DNA from: Farysia itapuensis
Lineage: Eukaryota > Basidiomycota > Ustilaginomycetes > Ustilaginales > Ustilaginaceae
DNA: 64,000 nt
Direction of reading: 5' to 3'
Assembly (NCBI GenBank): GCA_023212645.1
Contig: JALBYC010000013.1
Location: forward strand, 248,001 to 312,000
Shown here: piece by piece, positions 19,142 to 28,283 of the stretch
Layout: each line of letters starts with the position of its first letter
Position numbering within the stretch: position 1 is the stretch's first letter
Notes under the pieces: generated by a model
Databases searched by the model: none
What the model was told of the DNA's origin: nothing
The model's input: the letters and a program-made list of their open reading frames with translations, nothing else
Program-made: the position numbers and the translations under genes

Positions 19142-19476
19142 TCGTGGCACTCACCCCACGCTCTGTCTTCGCGCTAACGCCGTTCGACTGACATCGTTAT
19201 ACGTCACTCGAATTGAGGTAATTGATTGCCACTTGTTTTGCCGGAGTCTGTGACTATGAAGGAGTTGGGCGGTCAAAGCTTGACACCTTGTTGTCAGACT
19301 TCATCTCCTTTGCGCCCTGCACGATCGCCATTTGGTTTGCAAATGAGTTGTTGGGCAGAACCAGGATACGCCGGCGCAGCTCCCTTCATCTCGTCCTGTA
19401 CATATTTAGTTGCGCTACGGCCTACATAGTGCGGCCGTCTCTTTCTTCCGTCTTTGTTTGTCTTTCCACATTGAGC
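19142..19476. other. Intergenic region upstream of pectinesterase
   Basis: 335 bp holding the 3' end of the NAD(P)-binding gene and the promoter of the pectinesterase gene. The frame of pectinesterase exon 1 is open upstream to 19222 but starts there without ATG. I see no clear TATA box and no repeat. Confidence 0.4.
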
Positions 19477-20982
19477 ATGATTTCCAGCGCGTTGCTGTTG
19501 CTTTTGCTCGGTTGGTCTCTGCCCTTGGCAGCAGCTCAGACACAAGTTGACTATGTTCCGCAACAGCAATGGCCCTCTCAGGGCTCGGTCAACGCCCCTG
19601 CAGACTTCCACTATCCCGGCGGTATGGTCAAGGATCCGGCTATGAGCTATAATCAGATGAACGTCAACAGTGGCTTTAGCACCGCACGCTGCCAAGCACC
19701 CAGATCAGCGGGTGGTGACGTGCTGTCTGGCTGCCCCAAGAACACAATCTTTGTCAGTCGTACCAATCCAGCTGCTCACTTCAAAACGGTGAACGCTGCT
19801 CTCCTATCGCTGTAAGTGGTTAGCCAAGGACTGTTTCCTCGAAGTGGGCTTGACAGTCGCTAATGTTGCTGGTCGTGATCGCGAACGGACAGGGACGATT
19901 CTGATAGCAGCGTACGGACCATTCTGATTGACACGGGCGTGTACAATGAGAAGGTGGTCGTCAAGCGCAAACATCCCCTTGTCTTCCTGGTAAGTCACTT
20001 GTTTCCGCACGCGGGAGGGATACAAAGTCACTGACCGTGCACACAGGGAGTGACGTCCGACCCACTCAATACCACTGCTAACGGAGTCACGATTTGGCAA
20101 TCAAGCTACGTCAATCAGAATGGCCCATCGCAGTACAAATCCAACTGTGACGCTGTCACCTTAGGCGTGGGGCCCAACGATGGCGGTAAGGGCAACACAG
20201 ACTTCAAAGCCTACAACATTAACTTTGTCCAACGACAGTTCCAGAATGGTGTTGAAGTGACGCAGGATCAGTTGGGACCGTCTGCTGCGGTGTGTGTCGA
20301 GAATTCGCGGGCCAGTTTCTACGGATGCGAATTCTCAAGCTACCAAGACACCGTGTTTGTCGGAGCGGGGTGTCAGGCCATGTTTTACCGCAGTATCGTC
20401 AAAGGTATGACGGACCAGCTGTATGGCGAAGGGCGCGCTTGGTTTGAGAAATGCCTGCTGCTCTCGCGCGCGTGCGGAGGCGGTATTGCCGCCTGGAGAG
20501 GCAAGACGGGCGACCAGAAATCTGGCGTCTACATCTCCAATTCGCGCATTGCCATCTCGCCCGACGCGCAGAAAGTCAAGCCCATGCAGGGCAGATGCCA
20601 CCTCGGACGACCCTGGAACGCTTTTGCACAAACGGTATATCTCAACAACTACATGACCGACATTGTAGCGCCCGAAGGCTTCAAGACGTGGAACAAGCAA
20701 CAGACCAACTTTGATCCCAAAACCACGCATTTCTACGAGTACAACTCATCCGGGCCTGGCGCCACTCCGGACAAGCGAGACCGATCGGTGCAGCATATGC
20801 TAACACCGCAACAGGCAGTGGCATACACCTACCAACGCGTGTTTGACTCGCCCGCCGAATGGCTCGATATTCCCACGCTGCAAGCTCCGTCAGTCAAACA
20901 CGCCAGCAAGAAACGGCATCACCCTCACACCGGGCACAAGACATTGCCTCTCGACCCTGCACACCTGACCGCAGAATTGTGA
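19477..20982 (+). CDS. Secreted pectin methylesterase (carbohydrate esterase family 8)
   Basis: Three exons, 19477-19811, 19893-19989 and 20047-20982, giving 455 residues. Introns are 81 bp (GTAAGT, CTAAT branch, ACAG) and 57 bp (GTAAGT, CTGAC branch, ACAG); both are needed to keep the frame and to rebuild the strand TILIDTGVYNEKVVV. Residues 1-20 are a signal peptide (ISSALLLLLLGWSLPLAAA). Family motifs: GVYNE, the acid/base Asp D245 in YQDTVFV, the nucleophile Asp D267 in MTDQLYG (commonly DFIFG), and R332 in LGRPW. The enzyme removes methyl groups from homogalacturonan outside the cell and opens it to lyases and polygalacturonases. The His-rich, basic tail (KKRHHPHTGHK) is extra. This is the only obvious plant cell wall enzyme here. 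Confidence 0.93.
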
Positions 20983-21038
20983 CCATGACTGTTGCAATGA
21001 AAGAAATATGACTGGGTGCACTGACTGATAGCAGGAAT

Positions 21039-22736
21039 CTACCTGCGCTTGCCAAGCACGCGAATGGCGCTGGTCTTGATGACGTTGGCGGCCTTTTCCA
21101 TCTCTTTCTTGGTGAACGCGTTGCTGACTGCGATGCGGATGTTGGGTCTCGCTTCGGGTCCGATTTCGAGCAAGAGAGGGTTGATGCTGGGCAACCTTTT
21201 CATGCGTGTGACAAAGATGCCGTGTTCCAGAACGTCGTCGACAATGGCCTGCAAGAGTCGAGTTTGTTCGTCAATGGAGAGGTCGTGATTCAAGATGCCT
21301 CGGGTCACCAAACGCTTGTCGGTGTTGGAGTTGTTGTCGAGCGTCAAGCTGACGTCTCCAACGCCAAGGCTGTACTTGTTGCTATCAAATTTGTCCTGGG
21401 AAATGTCAGGATGGCGATCGGTCTTGCTTCGAATTTGGATGTGAACCAGCGGGCTGCGAGGATCGCTGGAAATGCGCAGACATTCAATGTGGTCCAGAAC
21501 GGAGCGCAGGGCTTTGACGTTTTCGTGAAGCGAGATGAAGACGGACGGCTGTGCAACCATATGGGAAATGGCCGTGCTAGCCGCCACAGCCAAAAGGGCG
21601 GGCAGTGCAGCCGAAAAGACGAAGGCGGTACCGTTGATACGTTGGTGGAACACGACCTCGTCCGATCCAGCGCAGAACCCGCCGGCCGCACCGAGCGTAT
21701 TGGCCATGCTACCGACAAGAATGTCAATTTCGGACGCAGGAATGTTGAAGAGCTCTGTCAGACCTTTTCCGGTAGCACCGACAGTGCCAAAGCTGATGCT
21801 TTCGTCCAGCATGAGTCGGAACTTGAACTCTTTCTTGAGCTTCTGAATGGTAGGCAGGTCAGACAGGGCACCGTCGGCTTCAAAGATTCCTTCAGTGACG
21901 ATAAAGCGACGGGTGAGAGGGCCACGTCGACGCTTTGCATCTCTGGTCACTTGTTCCAGCACGGCACGGAGGGAGTCCATGTCGTTGTGGTCGTACCAGT
22001 AGGTTGTGGAACGCGAGATCTGAATGCCCTTTTGAATGGCGTAGTTTACACCACGATCAGCTACGATAATGTCTCCTCGTTTGGAAAAGGCAGAGATGAC
22101 CGAGGCGATGGTGCTGAAACCCTGACTGTAGATGATGCAATTAGGTGTGCCGATAAAGCGGGCGATATCGGACTCGAGCTGCATGTGGACGTCAATTGTG
22201 CCGTAAAAGCCTGGAGGCGAACAACTTCCGACGCCATAGGATCGAAGAGTCTGAATGGCCTTTTCCTTGACACCCTCGTGAGCAGCAAAGTTGAGGAAGT
22301 TGTAGCTGGCCAAGTTCATGACCTGCATTGGTTTGCCGGAATCGTGTGAAGCGAGGCTGATCCTGGGTCGGCTATTTGAGCCTCCGATGATGGTGGGAAT
22401 AGAGGCCAGTTCTCTGGTATCGGAAGGTGACAATGGGGCACACAGGGGTTCGGGCTTAAACTCGTGGACGAGCTCGTCGATTTCTTTGGCAGAAAGGGTG
22501 ACAAAGTTGCTGCCACTGGCTCTACTTCGCGTCCTGCTTTGAAGCACTGTGCGCAAGGCGAAAAGGACGAGAAAGAGCTCGAGCAGAGATCGAATGGGAT
22601 CGTTCTGATAACTGCTTGCTATGTACCTTGCCAAGATGGCGCTTCCTGGGATGCGCTTGAAGTTTTCGGAGGTCATGGTGACGGCTCGCTGGAAGGAGAC
22701 GGCCAGGGCCGAGTCGCTTGGCGTGAGGTCAGCCAT
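21039..22736 (-). CDS. LCB1: Serine palmitoyltransferase subunit 1
   Basis: 565 residues from ATG 22736 (context CACAATGGC); the frame is open to 22772 only via TTG. A membrane segment lies near residues 60-80 (SLLELFLVLFALRTVL). The aminotransferase-fold body has the LCB1 sequences MNLASYNFLNF, GSCSPPGFYGTIDVHMQLE, IIYSQGFSTIASVISAF and MLDESISFGTVGATGKG. In the place of the PLP-lysine loop stands GSMANTLGAAGGFCAG, without lysine, which marks the non-catalytic LCB1 partner rather than LCB2. With LCB2 it condenses serine and palmitoyl-CoA in the ER, the first step of sphingolipid synthesis. It is divergent from the Zn2Cys6 factor across 740 bp. Confidence 0.95.
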   Translation of the reverse strand: MADLTPSDSALAVSFQRAVTMTSENFKRIPGSAILARYIASSYQNDPIRSLLELFLVLFALRTVLQSRTRSRASGSNFVTLSAKEIDELVHEFKPEPLCAPLSPSDTRELASIPTIIGGSNSRPRISLASHDSGKPMQVMNLASYNFLNFAAHEGVKEKAIQTLRSYGVGSCSPPGFYGTIDVHMQLESDIARFIGTPNCIIYSQGFSTIASVISAFSKRGDIIVADRGVNYAIQKGIQISRSTTYWYDHNDMDSLRAVLEQVTRDAKRRRGPLTRRFIVTEGIFEADGALSDLPTIQKLKKEFKFRLMLDESISFGTVGATGKGLTELFNIPASEIDILVGSMANTLGAAGGFCAGSDEVVFHQRINGTAFVFSAALPALLAVAASTAISHMVAQPSVFISLHENVKALRSVLDHIECLRISSDPRSPLVHIQIRSKTDRHPDISQDKFDSNKYSLGVGDVSLTLDNNSNTDKRLVTRGILNHDLSIDEQTRLLQAIVDDVLEHGIFVTRMKRLPSINPLLLEIGPEARPNIRIAVSNAFTKKEMEKAANVIKTSAIRVLGKRR

Positions 22737-23476
22737 TGTGGTATGATGGACGAGAAGTGTGTTGCTTTCCAAGCGAGCGAAACGCGGTTTTTTTGAGAAT
22801 GAATTGTGTTAGGCTCGTCTGCGCCTGTGCTAGCTTGCAGCTTGCATGGCTTGCTAGCTTGCAGCTTACTAGCTTATAGGCTTTTAGCCTCTAGCTTTGA
22901 GCTTTGCTTGTGCGCTTGTCCCGAATCAAATCGATCGGATTTCGGATCGGCTTCTCATCTCCGGATCACGGATTTCACGTGATCACCGGCTGGCAAAGCG
23001 TCAGTCTAACAAGTGCTACATCGCTTCTTTCGCGCGAAAAAAAACTTTTTCATCTCCCCCCTCTCTATCCCCTTCATCCATCTCGCAGCTTGTTCAGTCA
23101 GCTTCTTTCGTGGGTCTCATACGAGCAAGGTGCGCTTGAAGTGCGTTCGACAGGTAATCTCGGAGAAACGAGAAACACGAAAAGAGACACGAGCTCGAAA
23201 GGTCCAACGCGCGCCGCTCTGATTTTGGCGTAGCAGCTTCCCATCCATCCAATCCTTACTCGGACGGTAAGGCAGAGGCTTCCTTCGCGACCAACACCTC
23301 AACACCTCGTGCCCATCCTCCCCGCGGGACCGGCGTCTGTCCGTCGTCCTCCTTCCTTACTCCAAGCAAGGCTCCTTGTTCCGAACCTTCTTGTGGCGAG
23401 CCTTGCTCCATCCGAGGTACGCTCGTGATTCCATCCGCAGCGTAGCCAGTTTTACGTGTCAGCATCCCCCCACACC
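22737..23476. promoter_or_regulatory. Divergent promoter region, LCB1 / Zn2Cys6 factor
   Basis: 740 bp. Elements seen: TGTTAGGCT (22807-22815, one mismatch to the recurrent 9-mer, 71 bp from the LCB1 ATG); a cluster of AGCTT words over about 22830-22905, including two copies of TAGCTTGCAGCTT (22831-22843 and 22855-22867); an E-box TCACGTGA (22975-22982); AGTCTAACA, the exact reverse complement of TGTTAGACT (23003-23011); and a perfect 12-bp palindrome TTTCGCGCGAAA (23028-23039) of E2F/MBF type followed by an A-run. The stretch from about 23050 to 23476 is pyrimidine-rich and probably a long 5' leader of the transcription factor gene. Confidence 0.55.
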
Positions 23477-23703
23477 ATGTCGGACCAGCATCCAGATCAG
23501 CCTCTGCAGGAGCTGGCCACTGCCGCTCAGCTGGATGAAGCTCTAGACGAGCAGCAATCCCCGCTGGCGATGAAGCGGGAGCAAGCTGCCGCAAGCCAAC
23601 GCTCCGACGCGAACGAATACGATCCCGAGCTGGACGCGCATCACCATCAGATCGCGACGAGCTTAGGCGACGTTCATGCCGTCGTCGCCGCAGCTGCTAG
23701 TGC

Positions 23704-23742
<39 letters not shown>

Positions 23743-26700
23743 CCAACAACGTCAGGAGGAAGATCGCGTCACCGCCATGGATTCCGACGCTGGTGACCGG
23801 TCTCAAATCGATCCTTCCATTGCTGCTGCCGCGGTAGCCGCTCAAGCTCAAAGCCGGCTGGCCGAACACGAAGAAAGCATGCGGATCGACGACACACCTG
23901 ATCCTGACGCGTCCGTCATGACTCAGGACGACGGTGATACCTCTATGAATGCCATCGGCACTCCCAAACCCAAGAAAGAACGAGCCAAGCCAAAGCCGCG
24001 ATCCAAGTCGGCCACCAAAATCACCCGCTTCCGCAAAATCACCAGTTGTCTCCAGTGTCGGGAGAAGAAGCAAAAGTGCGACCGCGAGAAACCTATCTGC
24101 GGCAACTGTCGCGAGAATCCCACCGGTGAACCGTGCCACTATGTCGACGAGCGCAAACGGCCCGGCTCGGATGATGAAGAATTCGCCGCTGACCCTTACT
24201 CGGGCTCGCCCCTGGTTCGCAAGCGTAAGCAAACCGACGAAGACATGCACGGAGACAGCACCCGCAACGAGCCCGTCTTTAAGCGCGCCGATTTTCCTCA
24301 TGTTCAAGACCGTCGACAGGCGCTGATCCTCAAGACGCGACGCGACCTGGTCGACAAGCTTGTTCAAGTCGGACTCGACAAGGGCCGCGACTTCAACACT
24401 CGTGTCAACGCGGCTCGTGCCGCTGCCATCGCCGACGTTTTGTTCTCAAGTGCAATCACTCTGCCAACTGCCGACCAAGTGTCGAGCCTTCTGTATACCT
24501 ACAAGACGCAGGTAGAGCCGTTTGTCAATGTTGTGGTGATTGACATTATTGCTGCTCGTGTCCTTAGCTTCCTGCGCTGGTGGCACTCCAAGCCGACCAC
24601 GATGCCAGCCGATCCGCCCCTGGTCCCGCTGCTGCTCGTGATTCTGGCTTTGACGTTGCAGGCCAAGCGCAGCTCTCCAGAATACGAAGGCCACAATCTG
24701 CGTGACGATGCTCCCATTCCAGGCATCGAGTGCTCTGACGAACGGACGTTACTCAGCGTTGCTGGGCACTGCATCGACGCGTTGCAGATCGCTTGCCCCT
24801 CGGCATGGTCCAGCGCTTTTCAGGCGCCCATCGACCTGACCAAAGCCTCGTTGCTTCGCGGCATCTGGCATCTCAACGAGCTGAATCTCCAATTCGCCGG
24901 CACCTGCTTTGCTCTGACTACTCGACTTGCTCACGCGGCAGGTCTGCATAGAGATCCAGAGCACTGGTCGGGCATGCGCATCGAGGAAGCCCAGGCCCGT
25001 CGAAATTTGTGGTGGAACATTGTCTTTTTCGAGGTTGCTCACGCTCATCGTATCGGACAGCCTCCTTGTCTGACCCACGAAGGCTTCGATACGCGATACC
25101 CAGACGACTACCAGGCGCTGTGTGCCATGTACGAGCGCGCAGGTCTTGCAGACCCGGATCCCAGCAGAATTGTTCTGCCCGAGGGCACCAATGCTTTGGT
25201 CCCGCGAACACCTTCGCAGCAAAACTTTGACTATCACTGGGCGCGGTACCGCATCTACCACATCTTCCTGCGTCAAAGCCAGCAACTGTTCCGATTTGGT
25301 CTCTCATCGCCACCGGATCCGAACCTGAACGACGAATACGCGAAATGGAAAGAGGAGCTGCCTGACAAGTTCAAGATCCACTTTGAGCGAAGAACTCAAG
25401 GTCCAGTGCGTCCTTCGGATGAGCTACTGGCTCAGATTGCTTCTCAGACCTTTGAGAACAATGTGTACGACCCGCGCGTTACGGAAGAGCTGCAGGACTA
25501 CCAGCAGGGCTACAATCTCGAATTCATGTACCACCAGTGCATGATTACTCTGCATCGGCCGTACATTGACGAGCAGGGTGCATGGAAACCGCCGGAGTCG
25601 GTGCAGAAATCGCTCGACGTGTGTCTGCACTCGGCGGAAGCACTGATCAAGACGGTGGACGATGTGCTGGCGGTAGTGCCTGCCAATTGCATGTACAACC
25701 TGTGCGCGTACTTTGCCTTCAATGCCGGTTTGATTCTGGCTATCCACTGCAAGTTGGATCCAACTTCGCAGAAGCACCGACCGCACATTCAGAAATCGCT
25801 GGACCAGCTCGACTTGCTTTCGAGCATGACCAGGCTCAAGAACGTGGCCGAACAGGCCGGACGATATTGTTCGACGCTCAAGCAGATGCTTCACGGTATT
25901 GGAGGCGATATTGCCGCCCTGGCTGCACCCAGGACATCGACGACGACTACGGAAGAGAGTTCGAGGGCTGACAACGAGTCTTCTCGAGAAGCGGCCATTA
26001 TGGGCGCACTCGACCCATCTCTCGGCAGCGATGAGACCAACATCAACAGCAACGTCGACGGTGGCGTGGACCGTATTCCGGCCTTTTTGCTGCCCTTTGT
26101 TGGGCTGCCGGCGGACCACAACAATCTTGGCCCTCAGCCAGGATCGTCGTTCTGGTCGGAAGCCTTGCTGGATCGACCCATGTTTGGTGTTCCGGTGGCT
26201 TACCCCATTGGGTACGGACAGAATGCGTCTGGTGCCAGCGAGCAGAATGGAGCTAGCTGGTTGCCTGAAGGCGCGCAGTCGATGGATGCCGAGGGACGCG
26301 ATGCTTCGTCTGGCGACAGTGCTGCAGTCGCTGCTGCTGCTGCTGCGGAAGCGTACAACCTGTACGAGCTGCTGGGAGGCAAGGAGCCAGCGCAAGATTC
26401 GGTTCAGACCCACACGCCCGATCGACCCATGTCCTTCTCTCAGCACTACAACCACCAACACCCCTCGCGCGAGCAGGGATCGTCTGCGTCCTACCGCTCC
26501 TACGTGCAGAGCTCGTTGGCGCGAACCTACGATCAGCAACACCCTTCGTCCGGCAAAGGCGGTGAAGAGGATAAGCTGGATGGTCAAAACAACCTTGGTG
26601 CCGAGCAGATGTCGGACGAGAGCGCACTCAACGCCGTAGCAGCTGCTGCTGCAGCTGCTGCCGCAGCTGGCGAAAACAAGGACGGAATCGACGCTCAAAC

Positions 26701-26773
26701 GCAGGGCAACAATCTCGCAGGCATGTGGTATGCGTGGGAAAACTTTTCCCAGATGCTCAACAACCGCCAATAA
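23477..26773 (+). CDS. Zn2Cys6 transcription factor with fungal-specific domain
   Basis: 1098 residues from ATG 23477; the frame is open to 23456 only via GTG. A Gln/Ala-rich head contains Q77-Q88. A basic stretch leads into the zinc cluster with C191, C194, C201, C208, C211 and C220 (SCLQCREKKQKC...ICGNC...PC). The fungal transcription factor homology region spans about 330-650 (RGIWHLNELNLQFAG, AHAAGLHRDPEHW, ARRNLWWNIVFFEV). The C-terminal 250 residues are Ala/Gln/Ser-rich with two Ala runs and look like an activation region. The protein should bind CGG-type half-sites in DNA; its targets cannot be read from sequence. It is the only DNA-binding regulator in the window, with a long, element-rich upstream region suggesting complex control. 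Confidence 0.92.
23705..23740 (+). repeat. (CAG)12 trinucleotide run encoding Gln12
   Basis: Twelve uninterrupted CAG codons in the transcription factor gene. Perfect codon repetition makes this a likely length-variable site between strains. Confidence 0.9.
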
Positions 26774-27096
26774 CAAGCCAAGCCTTTTCTTTCTCTGCTA
26801 GGGCTAGCGAGAGATGTAGTCGTCCCCCTTCTAATGATTATGTACCTTGTATCACTTGCTGTAATCTTATTGTAACGAGCGATCCAGAGCGGAGTGTGCG
26901 TGCGGACTGCGGAGCGAGAGTTTGTGTGACCCGTGCGAGGTCTTTATAAATAAGGTGTTGCATAGCCGGGAGGGAGAAAAAGGGTCTAGGCGCTGCTGTC
27001 GGAATCTGGAATTCTGCCATAAATAGGACCTCTGCTTCCCCTGGCAGGTGAGGATGTCGTTTCTACCCCATTTCATCAACGCTGATTGTAGGGAAG
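26774..27096 (+). promoter_or_regulatory. Intergenic region with TATA box before METTL7-like gene
   Basis: 323 bp between two co-oriented genes. A good TATA element, TATAAATAA, lies at 26945-26953, about 145 bp before the ATG at 27097. A possible leader intron runs 27048-27091 (CAG/GTGAGG to GTAG, with CTGAT); it would remove an upstream ATG at 27054 whose frame overlaps the main start. At 44 bp this intron is short and unproven. Confidence 0.5.
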
Positions 27097-27995
27097 ATGA
27101 TGATTACGCCTGTTCCAGGAGATGTGCACGCCAAGGCAGCGCGTCCTGCCGGCGCGTTTGACTACATCAAAGCGCTAGTCGAACCAATGACGATTACAAT
27201 CCTGCTGTATGTCTGTGGCTTACCTGGCGCGGTGTGGGCTCAGATTCGATACCCCAACGTGATTCAGATGGTGAACCCTTTTGAGTGGCAGCGTCTCGTG
27301 CTGGCCAATGGATTCACCAGAGTTCTCAAGGTGTCCAACTCGATCTATGCCAATCTCAAGCGACCGGTGATTGCAGCGGCGTACGGCACTGTGCTGGAAG
27401 TCGGAGCCGGTTCGGGCGAAAGCGCAGCCTACTACAACGCCGACCAGATCGAACGACTGTACTGTCTCGAGCCCTTTGCGCCACTTCGAGCCCAGCTGGC
27501 TGCCAATATTGACAGAGCTAGGCTGACACACAAGACCACAATCATTCCAGGCGGACTGGACAATACCTCACGCCCTCTCTTGCTCACGGCAGGAATCAAG
27601 CCTGCTTCGGTAGACACAATTGTGCTGGTGCAAGTGCTGTGCTCTATCGCCGAGCCCAAGTCACACCTCGAGTTTCTGCAGAGCCTGCTCAAGCCCGGTG
27701 GACAGATCCTGCTGTTCGAGCACGTCGGTAGCAAGCACAACCCAGCGCGAGTACTGCAGAATATCATGACTCCTTTGTGGAGAAGCCAGTATGGAGGCTG
27801 CGAGCTCAACCGCGACAGTGCAGACTGGCTGCGCAACTTGGGCGGCTGGGACCAAGTCGATATCCAACGCCCTGTTGCCGAGGTAAGTTTTGCACCAATG
27901 ACATGTGAAGCACTGTGAAGCTGACCCTCCTCTGTCTTTAGTCTACTGCCTCGCTCATTCCCCATGCTATCGGTCGCTTTGTCAAGGCCAAATGA
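27097..27995 (+). CDS. METTL7-like SAM-dependent methyltransferase, membrane-anchored
   Basis: Two exons, 27097-27882 and 27942-27995, 279 residues. Without splicing the protein would end 11 codons into the 59-bp intron (GTAAGT, GCTGACC branch, TTTAG). The spliced tail reads STASLIPHAIGRFVKAK, which is the form these proteins end in. A hydrophobic anchor lies at about 31-48. SAM motif I is VLEVGAGSGES (residues 99-109), followed by RLYCLEPFAPLRAQL and the post-core LKPGGQILLFEHV. The family (human METTL7A/B) sits on ER or lipid droplets and methylates thiols or related small molecules. The substrate here is unknown. ATG 27097 is followed directly by a second ATG at 27100. Confidence 0.82.
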
Positions 27996-28283
27996 TCCTG
28001 CTTCTGTTTGATTCTACTTCTTGCAATGGCTTTTGATGTCGCTCTAGTGTCATGGCTGACTGAGGACGAGTGAGGCCATAAGACCGTTCAAGCTGTTCAG
28101 CGTGGGGGGGGAAAATGGGACCTGACAGTGTCACGTGCGACCTTTGCTGCCTGAATATTTCTTCTCAAATTTAAAATCAATAAAAATGGAGACCGAGAAA
28201 TAAAGTCCATCTTGATCCCACTAACTGACTCGACTCCAACACATCCCTCGAGTCACTCTTGAAAGACACAAGCCGGGGCTTGC

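Noticed and set aside
21222..22349. 375-codon plus-strand frame across LCB1
   Set aside because: Antisense shadow of a clear LCB1 coding region.
25424..26776. 450-codon minus-strand frame across the Zn2Cys6 factor
   Set aside because: Antisense shadow; no domain, and the start and composition follow the sense codons.
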